A stretch of DNA of 5,525 bases from Bordetella parapertussis (GTDB taxonomy: Bacteria; Pseudomonadota; Gammaproteobacteria; Burkholderiales; Burkholderiaceae_C). The translations under genes and the position numbers were made by a program. The notes below the pieces were generated by a model. It ran no database searches, had not been told where the DNA came from, and saw only the letters and a program-made list of their open reading frames with translations. Shown here in pieces: positions 1 to 5,525 of this stretch (positions are counted from its first letter, which is position 1; every line of letters begins with the position of its first letter). The stretch lies in NCBI GenBank assembly GCA_945899335.1, contig CAMDIP010000099.1:1-5525 (forward strand), written 5' to 3'.

Positions 1-773
1 TGGGTGATAGCCAGCAGCTGCGCTTGAGGTGCTATGTGACGCATGTCCGAGTGGTAGGCAATGGCCAGCTTGCCACGCTCTTGGGCCGCCACCATGACAG
101 CTTCAGATGCAGTATGAAACGCCAGCACATCGGCCTTTTGGTTCATCAGCGTCATGGCCGCTTCGCGCTCTCGCGCAGGGTCAAACCAGTTGTTGAGCCA
201 AACCAATTTGACCTGCGCCTTCGGTTTCACTGAGCGCATACCCAAAGTAAATGCATTGATACCTTGAATGACTTCAGGAATGGGAAACCCTGCCACATAA
301 CCCGCAATGCCAGTTTTGCTGACGCGTCCTGCAGCGATACCCGCCAAGAAACGCCCCTCGTAGTACCGCGCATTCGCCGCCGACACATTGCTGGCGGTTT
401 TATACCCTGTAATGGACTCGAACTTCACATTTGGAAAGTCTGCAGCCACCTTCATGGTGGGTTCCATGTAGCCAAAGCTAGGGGTGAAGATTAAACCTGC
501 GCCTTGCTGCGCCATGTCTCGGATAACGCGTTCGGCGTCAGCACCTTCAGCCACATTCTCAACAAAAACAGTTTGAACCTTGCGGCCGTTTTTATTGAGC
601 TTTTCTTCCATCGCCAAGCGCCCTAGCTCGTGCTGGTGTACCCAACCGCTGGGCAAGCGTGGGGTGACGTATACGAAGCCCACCTTGAGGGGTTTAGTGT
701 CACCCTCAGCTGCATGCGAAGGGGCAGAAAACAAAGCAAGCGCAAACAGCGCTGCAATGAGGTTTTTGTACAT
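1..773 (-). CDS. BMP-family ABC transporter substrate-binding protein, secreted, 3' end cut by window edge
   Basis: This gene encodes a periplasmic solute-binding protein of the basic membrane protein (BMP/PnrA-like) family. Relatives deliver nucleosides or related compounds to an ABC importer; the ligand here is unknown. Translating the minus strand from 773 gives 257 uninterrupted codons to the window edge. Residues 1-21 form a Sec signal peptide: K3, a hydrophobic stretch over 5-17, and a likely cut after SHA. There is no lipobox Cys, so a soluble periplasmic protein is expected. The mature part begins KVGFVYV (30-36), then has GWVHQHELGR (43-52), a GAGLIFTPSFGY segment (91-102), a YYEGRFLAGIAAGR helix (137-150) and GYVAGFPIPEVIQGINAF (158-175), all typical of the family. 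An in-frame ATG lies five codons upstream (788), but the ATG at 773 is preceded by GAGGAA and is preferred. Residues 37-42 differ from the usual Gly-Pro-x-x-Asp-x-Gly-Trp context. Transporter permease and ATPase genes are not in view. The family call is firm; the substrate is not. Confidence 0.88.
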   Translation of the reverse strand, partial: MYKNLIAALFALALFSAPSHAAEGDTKPLKVGFVYVTPRLPSGWVHQHELGRLAMEEKLNKNGRKVQTVFVENVAEGADAERVIRDMAQQGAGLIFTPSFGYMEPTMKVAADFPNVKFESITGYKTASNVSAANARYYEGRFLAGIAAGRVSKTGIAGYVAGFPIPEVIQGINAFTLGMRSVKPKAQVKLVWLNNWFDPAREREAAMTLMNQKADVLAFHTASEAVMVAAQERGKLAIAYHSDMRHIAPQAQLLAIT

Positions 774-777
774 GGTG

Positions 778-783
778 TTCCTC
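778..783 (-). promoter_or_regulatory. Shine-Dalgarno sequence of the BMP-family gene
   Basis: The minus strand reads GAGGAA followed by CACC and then ATG, a strong ribosome binding site at a short-to-normal 4-nt spacing. It decides the start at 773 over the in-frame ATG at 788, which has only a poorly spaced AAAGAG before it. No convincing -35/-10 pair is visible between this site and the terminator stem about 35 nt upstream. Confidence 0.7.
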
Positions 784-811
784 GACATGGCTCTTTACGA
801 GCGAGATTTTC

Positions 812-838
812 AAAAAAAACGCCCCGTGAGGGGCGTTT
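812..838 (-). terminator. Rho-independent terminator after the tRNA cluster
   Basis: On the minus strand a perfect 9-bp inverted repeat (AAACGCCCC, loop TCAC, GGGGCGTTT) runs into a tract of eight T residues. The stem has a GC-rich core and a tetraloop, the classic intrinsic terminator form. The T-tract lies on the leftward side only, so it acts on leftward transcription. It begins 12 nt after the 3' CCA of tRNA-Asp, so it should end the tRNA transcript, and the gltX operon transcript if that reads through. It also insulates the BMP-family gene downstream. Confidence 0.92.
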
Positions 839-850
839 CTACGAGACTTC

Positions 851-927
851 TGGCGGAGTGGACGGGACTCGAACCCGCGACCCCCGGCGTGACAGGCCGG
901 TATTCTAACCAACTGAACTACCACTCC
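851..927 (-). tRNA. tRNA-Asp (anticodon GTC)
   Basis: The minus strand folds into a 77-nt tRNA with the 3' CCA encoded. The acceptor stem GGAGTGG pairs perfectly with CCACTCC. The anticodon stem CCGGC/GCCGG closes the loop CTGTCAC, giving anticodon GTC, which reads the aspartate codons GAC and GAT. The T-arm contains GGTTCGAGTCC and the D-arm AGTTGGTT. It closely resembles E. coli tRNA-Asp as I recall it. It is the last gene of a three-tRNA cluster, 49 nt after tRNA-Glu, and is followed by a strong terminator. Confidence 0.98.
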
Positions 928-976
928 TGGTAGATAGCTTTGTTTCGGCTTGTGCCAAAACCAAGTGCTACAAACT

Positions 977-1052
977 TGGCGACCCTACGGGGATTCGAAC
1001 CCCGGTACTCACCGTGAAAGGGTGATGTCCTAGGCCTCTAGACGATAGGGTC
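977..1052 (-). tRNA. tRNA-Glu (anticodon TTC)
   Basis: This is a 76-nt tRNA on the minus strand with encoded CCA. The acceptor stem GACCCTA pairs perfectly with TAGGGTC. The anticodon loop CTTTCAC gives anticodon TTC, which reads both GAA and GAG. The D-arm contains the GTCTAGAGGCC sequence typical of bacterial tRNA-Glu, and the T-arm has GGTTCGAATCC. It is a substrate of the glutamyl-tRNA synthetase encoded just upstream on the same strand. It lies 35 nt after tRNA-Ala, and no promoter or terminator is evident in the spacer. Bacterial tRNA-Glu also feeds tetrapyrrole synthesis through glutamyl-tRNA reductase (established knowledge). Confidence 0.98.
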
Positions 1053-1087
1053 AAAACCTTGTGGACCAACCAACTCGACGCCTTGTT

Positions 1088-1163
<76 letters not shown>

Positions 1164-1164
1164 A

Positions 1165-1181
1165 TTGGGTGTCGAGCCCAA
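1165..1181 (-). other. Small inverted repeat in the gltX to tRNA-Ala gap
   Basis: On the minus strand TTGGG and CCCAA can pair around a 7-nt loop, directly upstream of the tRNA-Ala 5' end. No T-tract follows, so it is not an intrinsic terminator. It could be a leader hairpin or a processing signal separating gltX mRNA from the tRNA precursor, or chance: a 5-bp stem is weak evidence. Confidence 0.25.
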
Positions 1182-1182
1182 G

Positions 1183-1188
1183 AGTATA
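1183..1188 (-). promoter_or_regulatory. Possible -10 element for the tRNA cluster
   Basis: The minus strand reads TATACT (five of six matches to TATAAT), 19 nt before the 5' end of tRNA-Ala. That would give a short leader of about 12 nt, as is common for tRNA promoters. No recognisable -35 lies 16-18 nt upstream, where the sequence is the end of gltX, and there is no TGn extended -10. It may be a weak promoter or simply the spacer of a gltX-tRNA cotranscript. Confidence 0.3.
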
Positions 1189-1198
1189 ACCAACTTTT

Positions 1199-2584
1199 TC
1201 AAGCAACTTTGAGGCGTGCCAAAACTTTTTCCAAGCCACAAAGGTGCAGAACCGCGTCAACTGTTGGTGTTTGCGGCGTGCCCATTACCAACACCCGAAC
1301 AGGCATGGCAAGTTGCGGCATCTTGAGGCCTTTTTCAGTGAGAACCTCTTTGATAACCGTACCGATGGCGGCCACACTCCACTCGCTCAAAGCACTCAGC
1401 TTATTCACTAGCAATTCAAGCGCTGGTTTGACTTCAAGGGTGACGTGCTTGGCAAGGTCATCGACATTGGGGTGAACGTCAGCATAAAAAACCAAGGCCC
1501 AGTTGACCAGCGCCACAGTGGTATCGCAGCGGTCTTTAAACAAGCCGCAAATAGCAGGTAATCGCTCATCAGTTTGAATGCCCTTAAGAGCCAACTGCAC
1601 TTGCACCAAAGCGGCCAAGGCATCGTCAGCCATGGACTTCAGGTGTTGCGCATTCACCCAACGCAGCTTGGCCTCGTCAAACTGCGCAGCACTTTTGCCC
1701 AGATGGTCCAGGTTGAACCATTCAACGAACTGCGCCTTGCTGAAAATTTCATCATCCCCATGGCTCCAACCCAAACGCGCCAAGTAATTGACCATGGCCT
1801 CAGGCAAAAAGCCCTCATCGCGAAACTGCGTAACCGGCTTGGCGCCTGTGCGCTTGCTCAGCTTGTCGCCTTGCTCATTAAGCACCGTGGGCAGGTGCGC
1901 GTAAACCGGTGGTTCATGTTCCAAGGCGCGAAAGATGTGAATTTGTCGCGGCGTGTTGTTCACATGGTCGTCGCCGCGAATCACATGCGTGATGGCCATG
2001 TCGATGTCGTCCACCACCACGCAGAAGTTGTAGGTGGGCGTGCCATCTGGACGCGCAATGACCAAGTCGTCTAGTTCGGTGTTGCGAATCTCAATCAACC
2101 CTTTGACCTTGTCTTCCCATGACACTACACCTTGCAAAGGCGTTTTGAAGCGCAACACAGGCTCAACACCCGCGGGTATGACGGGCAAGGCCTTACCCGC
2201 TTCAGGTCGCCATGTGCCGTCGTAGCGTGGCTTTTCTTTGGTGGCCATTTGCCGCTCGCGCAGTGCGTCCAACTCAGCCACACTCATGTAACAAGGGTAG
2301 ACATGACCCGCCGCCACCAACTGCGCCAACACCACTTTGTAGCGTTCCATGCGCTGCATTTGATAGAAAGGGCCTTCGTCATGGTCCAAACCCAACCAAG
2401 CCATACCCTGCAAAATCACGTCCACCGCTTCTTGGGAGGAACGCTCTACATCGGTGTCCTCAATGCGCAAGATGAACTTGCCGCCTGTGGCACGTGCAAA
2501 CGCCCAAGGGTACAAGGCAGAACGGATGTTGCCCAGATGGATAAAGCCCGTCGGCGACGGCGCAAAGCGGGTACGGGTGCTCAT
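1199..2584 (-). CDS. gltX: Glutamyl-tRNA synthetase (GluRS), class I
   Basis: This cytoplasmic enzyme attaches glutamate to tRNA-Glu using ATP. The 461-residue length is typical. The N-terminal Rossmann fold carries FAPSPTG (7-13) and the class I HIGH-type signature HLGN (16-19), then LRIEDTD (39-45). ELDDLVI (170-176) and [11 protein letters not shown] (183-193) form part of the active site, and KLSKR (241-245) is the KMSKS-type loop. RLGWSHGD (270-277) leads into the helical anticodon-binding half, which runs to about residue 461. Compared with E. coli GluRS, only one zinc ligand (C98) remains; the positions of C100, C125 and H127 hold M100, W125 and P127, so the zinc site is probably absent. 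The start overlaps the metZ stop in ATGA and no Shine-Dalgarno sequence is visible upstream, which suggests translation by reinitiation. Three tRNA genes, including tRNA-Glu, follow 35 nt after the TGA stop with no terminator between. The family also contains GlnRS and the short GluQRS; length and motifs exclude both. Confidence 0.97.
   Translation of the reverse strand: MSTRTRFAPSPTGFIHLGNIRSALYPWAFARATGGKFILRIEDTDVERSSQEAVDVILQGMAWLGLDHDEGPFYQMQRMERYKVVLAQLVAAGHVYPCYMSVAELDALRERQMATKEKPRYDGTWRPEAGKALPVIPAGVEPVLRFKTPLQGVVSWEDKVKGLIEIRNTELDDLVIARPDGTPTYNFCVVVDDIDMAITHVIRGDDHVNNTPRQIHIFRALEHEPPVYAHLPTVLNEQGDKLSKRTGAKPVTQFRDEGFLPEAMVNYLARLGWSHGDDEIFSKAQFVEWFNLDHLGKSAAQFDEAKLRWVNAQHLKSMADDALAALVQVQLALKGIQTDERLPAICGLFKDRCDTTVALVNWALVFYADVHPNVDDLAKHVTLEVKPALELLVNKLSALSEWSVAAIGTVIKEVLTEKGLKMPQLAMPVRVLVMGTPQTPTVDAVLHLCGLEKVLARLKVA
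2581..2584 (-). promoter_or_regulatory. metZ/gltX ATGA stop-start overlap
   Basis: The gltX ATG and the metZ TGA share bases in the tetranucleotide ATGA. The 20 nt upstream of the ATG are AT-rich (TTAATTTCAGCC) and contain no GGAGG-like sequence. This arrangement is the standard signature of termination-reinitiation coupling and would tie gltX output to translation of metZ. Confidence 0.8.
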
Positions 2585-3804
2585 GCGGTGGCTGAAATTA
2601 AATCTAAGCCGCGGGACAAATCAGTTTTGAGGTCATCAAGATGCTCCAAGCCAACAGCGATGCGCACCAAACTTTGCTGTATGCCCGCCAGTTGCCGATT
2701 GGCTTCGCTTAAACGACCATGCGAGGTGCTGCCTGGGTGGGTGATGATGGTTTTCACATCGCCCAAATTGGCGGTGATGGACATCAGGTGGGTGCTGTCA
2801 ATCACGCTGAACGCATTGGCGCGACAGTGCGCCACAGAGGCGCCGACAACATCGAAGGACAAGACCGGCCCGCCCACGCCAGACTGCTGCGCCATGGCCA
2901 GCGCATGTTGAGGGTGGCTGGGCAAACCTGGGAAATACACCCTAGCTACTTTGGGATGGTCTTCAAGCCACTGCGCCAATTCAAGCGCTTGGGCTGACTG
3001 TGCCTTCATTCGCAAAGACAAAGTTTCCAAACCTTTCAACACCACCCAGGCATTGAAGGGCGACAAACTCATGCCCGCACTGCGCATAACAGGAATCAAT
3101 TTGTCTTTCACCATCTCTTTGCTGGCACACAATGCGCCTGCCACCACCCTGCCCTGACCATCCAGGTATTTGGTGCCGGAATGCACCACCACGTCTGCCC
3201 CCAAGGAGATGGGCGTTTGCAAAGCAGGGGTGCAAAAACAGTTGTCAACCGCCAAAACAGCGCCCGCTTTTCGCGCAATTTGTGCCAAAGCTGCGATGTC
3301 ACAGACCTCGGTCAGCGGATTGGTCGGCGTTTCGGCAAACAGCAAACGGGTGTTGGGTTGAATGGCTTTGGCCCATTCGGACAAATCGGTTTGCGACACA
3401 AAAGTGGTCTGCACACCAAACTTGGCAAACTCCGTGCTGAGTAACTTGTGCGTGGACCCAAACACCGAATGCGAGCACACCACATGGTCGCCGCTTTTGA
3501 GCAGGGCCATGCAAAGCAACAACACCGCCGCCATGCCACTGGCGGTACCTACACATGCCTCGGTACCTTCGAGGGCGGCCAATCGCATTTCCATACTGGC
3601 AACTGTCGGGTTGGTAAATCGAGAATAGATGTAGCCATCTTCCTCGCCCGCAAAACGACGTGCAGCGGTTTCGCTGTCTGGCTGCACAAAGCTAGAGGAC
3701 AGGTACAGCGCTTCAGAGTTTTCGCCGTACTGCGATTTCTCGACAGCAGCTCGCACGGCCAAGGTATCAAGGTGCAAATGGGGGGGTAAGTCGCGTTCGG
3801 TCAT
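2581..3804 (-). CDS. metZ: O-succinylhomoserine sulfhydrylase (MetZ), PLP-dependent
   Basis: This cytoplasmic, PLP-dependent enzyme of the Cys/Met metabolism family makes homocysteine directly from O-succinylhomoserine and sulfide, bypassing cystathionine. The protein is 407 residues, normal for the family. YSRFTNPT (60-67) and the phosphate-binding loop ASGMAA (89-94 region) are present; AETPTNP (157-163) and D187 (in AVDN) contact the cofactor. K212 in [11 protein letters not shown] is the Schiff-base lysine. [17 protein letters not shown] (346-362) and R381 in LVRIAVGLE should bind the substrate carboxylate. DGQGR after the lysine is characteristic of MetZ, whereas MetB/MetC/MetY relatives usually have a GH-type sequence there. 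It follows purF after 6 nt, as in the cvpA-purF-metZ order known from pseudomonads and betaproteobacteria. The start has no clear Shine-Dalgarno sequence, again suggesting coupling. Use of O-acetylhomoserine cannot be excluded from sequence alone. Confidence 0.93.
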   Translation of the reverse strand: MTERDLPPHLHLDTLAVRAAVEKSQYGENSEALYLSSSFVQPDSETAARRFAGEEDGYIYSRFTNPTVASMEMRLAALEGTEACVGTASGMAAVLLLCMALLKSGDHVVCSHSVFGSTHKLLSTEFAKFGVQTTFVSQTDLSEWAKAIQPNTRLLFAETPTNPLTEVCDIAALAQIARKAGAVLAVDNCFCTPALQTPISLGADVVVHSGTKYLDGQGRVVAGALCASKEMVKDKLIPVMRSAGMSLSPFNAWVVLKGLETLSLRMKAQSAQALELAQWLEDHPKVARVYFPGLPSHPQHALAMAQQSGVGGPVLSFDVVGASVAHCRANAFSVIDSTHLMSITANLGDVKTIITHPGSTSHGRLSEANRQLAGIQQSLVRIAVGLEHLDDLKTDLSRGLDLISATA

Positions 3805-3810
3805 GGGTAA

Positions 3811-5325
3811 TTATGAATTGGCATTGGGCAAAGCCAAGCGTGAGTTGTCTTCGGCATCTTCTTCGGTATTCACACGTTGTTGGTTCAATCTGGCAATGTC
3901 CGCCGCGGTGATGTCGCCGGTGATGTAAACCCCATCAAAACATGAAGCATCAAAGCCCTTGACCTCAGGCGAACCCGCCAAAGCAGAGCGCGACACCGCC
4001 TCTCGCATGGCGTTTACCTCTTGGTAAATCAGCGCATCGCAGCCGATGAGTTCACGAATTTCTTCCACGCTGCGCTCGTGCGCCACCAACTCTTCGGGGG
4101 TGGGCATGTCAATGCCGTACACATTGGGAAAGCGAACAGGCGGCGCGGCACTGGCCAAATACACCTTGTTGGCACCCGCGTCTCTAGCCATTTGCACAAT
4201 CTCTTTGCTGGTGGTGCCGCGCACGATGGAGTCATCCACCAACAACACATTGCGGCCCTTGAACTCGCTAACGATGACGTTCAATTTTTGGCGCACAGAG
4301 CGTTTGCGCACCGCTTGCCCAGGCATGATGAAGGTACGGCCCACATAGCGGTTTTTCACAAAACCTTCGCGGTAGGGCTTGCCCAATAAATGCGCCAACT
4401 GCGTGGCGCTGGGTCGACTCGATTCGGGAATGGGAATCACCACATCAATCTCAGAAGGCGGCAGGGTCGAGACAACCCGCTTGGCCAAGGTTTCACCCAA
4501 ATTGAGCCGCGCTTGATAGACCGACATGCCGTCCATGGTGGAGTCTGGACGGGCCAAATAAACAAACTCAAAAATGCAGGGCATCAACTGGGGATTAGCG
4601 GCACACTGCTGCGCGTGGAGTTGGCCTTTTAAATCAATGTAAACAGCTTCCCCAGGAATAACATCACGCTCGAAATGGTTGCCAGTGCCTTCCAAAGCCA
4701 CCGATTCGCTGCCCACCATCCATGTTCCGTCTATACCCTTGCCGATGCACAAGGGGCGGATGCCAAATGGATCGCGAAACGCCAATAGGCCGTGACCTGC
4801 AATCAGCGCCACCACGGCATAAGAACCTTTGACACGCTTGTGAACACCTTGGACAGCAGCGAACACATCGGCAGGCGTCAACACCACGCCACGGGTGGTT
4901 TTTTCTAACTCGTGGGCCAAGACATTGAGCAAGACCTCAGAGTCGCTCTCGGTGTTGATATGACGGTGGTCGGTTGAAAATAACTCTTCCTTCAAGGCTT
5001 GGGCATTGGTTAAGTTACCGTTGTGTACCAAGACCAAACCGAAAGGGGCATTCACGTAAAACGGCTGCGCTTCCTCTTCGCTGTATGCATTTCCTGCGGT
5101 GGGGTAACGTACCTGACCCAAACCGATATTGCCTGGCAAGGCCCGCATATTTCGAGTGCGAAACACGTCGCGCACCATCCCCTTGGCTTTGTGCATGAAA
5201 AACTTCTGCTCAAGTTGCGTGACAATGCCCGCCGCGTCTTGCCCACGGTGCTGCAACAACAGCAAGGCGTCGTAAATGAGTTGATTCACTGCTGTTTGAC
5301 TGACCACACCCACAATGCCACACAT
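3811..5325 (-). CDS. purF: Amidophosphoribosyltransferase (PurF)
   Basis: PurF catalyses the first committed step of purine synthesis: PRPP plus glutamine gives 5-phosphoribosylamine. The start is fixed by chemistry. The frame stays open upstream to an ATG at 5418, but Met-Cys at 5325 puts the N-terminal nucleophile Cys directly after the removable Met and gives 504 residues, close to the E. coli enzyme (505). The class II glutaminase domain shows MCGIVGVV (1-8), LLQHRGQDAAGI (23-34), VRYPTAG (72-78) and HNGNLTN (101-107). The phosphoribosyltransferase domain shows IPIPESSRP (297-305), the flexible-loop region KNRYVGRTFI (324-333) and the PRPP motif LLVDDSIVRGTT (361-372). There is no propeptide, so it is the E. 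coli type rather than the processed Bacillus type. The tail (about 485-504) is acidic and looks disordered. It overlaps the cvpA stop by one base (TGATG) and ends 6 nt before metZ. Feedback inhibition by purine nucleotides is known for the family; no PurR-type operator was recognised here. Confidence 0.97.
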   Translation of the reverse strand: MCGIVGVVSQTAVNQLIYDALLLLQHRGQDAAGIVTQLEQKFFMHKAKGMVRDVFRTRNMRALPGNIGLGQVRYPTAGNAYSEEEAQPFYVNAPFGLVLVHNGNLTNAQALKEELFSTDHRHINTESDSEVLLNVLAHELEKTTRGVVLTPADVFAAVQGVHKRVKGSYAVVALIAGHGLLAFRDPFGIRPLCIGKGIDGTWMVGSESVALEGTGNHFERDVIPGEAVYIDLKGQLHAQQCAANPQLMPCIFEFVYLARPDSTMDGMSVYQARLNLGETLAKRVVSTLPPSEIDVVIPIPESSRPSATQLAHLLGKPYREGFVKNRYVGRTFIMPGQAVRKRSVRQKLNVIVSEFKGRNVLLVDDSIVRGTTSKEIVQMARDAGANKVYLASAAPPVRFPNVYGIDMPTPEELVAHERSVEEIRELIGCDALIYQEVNAMREAVSRSALAGSPEVKGFDASCFDGVYITGDITAADIARLNQQRVNTEEDAEDNSRLALPNANS

Positions 5326-5327
5326 CA
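5323..5327 (-). promoter_or_regulatory. cvpA/purF TGATG stop-start overlap that sets the purF start
   Basis: The cvpA TGA and the purF ATG share one A in TGATG. The nearest purine-rich Shine-Dalgarno candidate, GGAAGG at 5338-5343, is 12 nt from the ATG, longer than optimal. Coupled reinitiation from cvpA is therefore the simplest explanation for purF translation. The longer frame starting at 5418 would lie within cvpA and hide the catalytic Cys. Confidence 0.7.
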
Positions 5328-5525
5328 GGATACCCAACCTTCCAAAGGAGCAGGTAAAAAGGGTTTGAACAACAAAACGCCTTGGTGAGCGAGTTGCGCC
5401 ACCCAAGAGCTTTGCCATAAGGAATGACGCACAGCAGGGGTTAGCCCGACAACAATGCTCAACACCAACAAACTCAATACCGCACGGGTCAGCCCAAACG
5501 CTGAACCTAACAAGCGGTTAACTAT
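5325..5525 (-). CDS. cvpA: CvpA family membrane protein, C-terminal end only
   Basis: The last 66 residues of a CvpA (colicin V production) family protein enter from the right edge; the start is outside the window. The visible part reads IVNRLLGSAFGLTRAVL, then a hydrophobic helix SLLVLSIVVGLTPAV, which matches the last membrane segment and GLTP turn of CvpA, followed by a polar stretch containing SLWQSSW and a short tail ending in GWVS. CvpA is an inner-membrane protein needed for colicin V production in E. coli; its general role is not settled, though links to envelope stress have been reported. Its place directly before purF is the conserved arrangement in proteobacteria and supports the call. 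A TTG at 5513 in the same frame is not a start, since the frame continues to the window edge. The operon promoter presumably lies further upstream, beyond the right edge. Confidence 0.88.
   Translation of the reverse strand: MVNRLLGSAFGLTRAVLSLLVLSIVVGLTPAVRHSLWQSSWVAQLAHQGVLLFKPFLPAPLEGWVS

Noticed and set aside
851..870. tRNA-Asp 3' end as a possible integration (attB) site
   Set aside because: No second copy of the tRNA 3' end, no integrase and no compositional break is visible; the adjacent gene is an ordinary chromosomal transporter component.
580..933. Plus-strand open frame running through the BMP gene start and tRNA-Asp
   Set aside because: It translates the antisense of a signal peptide, a terminator and a tRNA (the peptide WTGLEPATPGVT is a familiar artefact of tRNA antisense).
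1574..2074. Plus-strand open frame of 166 codons opposite gltX
   Set aside because: Entirely antisense to conserved GluRS sequence, with no family resemblance and no ribosome binding site noticed.
2132..2911. Plus-strand open frame of 259 codons opposite gltX and metZ
   Set aside because: It spans the antisense of two well-identified genes and their junction, has Arg/Pro/Cys-rich low-quality composition and no recognisable domain. It is a shadow of codon bias on the other strand.

Overview
The window looks like a stretch of chromosomal core genome from a betaproteobacterium, most likely of the order Burkholderiales and close to the Comamonadaceae. This assignment rests on the protein flavour (GluRS with HLGN/KLSKR signatures and a degenerate zinc site, a MetZ-type O-succinylhomoserine sulfhydrylase, an E. 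coli-type PurF), the cvpA-purF-metZ gene order, and a GC content that looks moderate-to-high by eye (not counted). No sequence search was possible, so genus-level placement is inference.

Every recognisable gene lies on the minus strand, so the window reads from its right end to its left. In transcription order it holds: the C-terminal end of cvpA (cut by the right edge); purF (amidophosphoribosyltransferase, first step of purine synthesis); metZ (methionine synthesis by direct sulfhydrylation); gltX (glutamyl-tRNA synthetase); tRNA-Ala(GGC), tRNA-Glu(TTC) and tRNA-Asp(GTC); a strong intrinsic terminator; and a secreted BMP-family periplasmic binding protein that runs off the left edge.

The four protein genes on the right are packed extremely tightly. 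cvpA and purF share one base (TGATG), purF and metZ are separated by 6 nt, and metZ and gltX overlap by four bases (ATGA). None of the three downstream starts has a well-placed strong Shine-Dalgarno sequence. This suggests one operon with translational coupling. The tRNA cluster starts 35 nt after the gltX stop, no terminator intervenes, and the first good terminator comes after tRNA-Asp. GluRS and its substrate tRNA-Glu may therefore share a transcript, although a weak -10-like TATACT just before tRNA-Ala leaves room for a separate tRNA promoter.

The BMP-family gene is a separate unit after the terminator. It has its own good ribosome binding site but no obvious promoter in the very short space available. 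I see no mobile element, CRISPR array, phage gene or clearly novel system. The most interesting points are the coupled purine/methionine/tRNA-charging operon, the loss of the GluRS zinc ligands, and a divergent ligand-site segment in the BMP protein.
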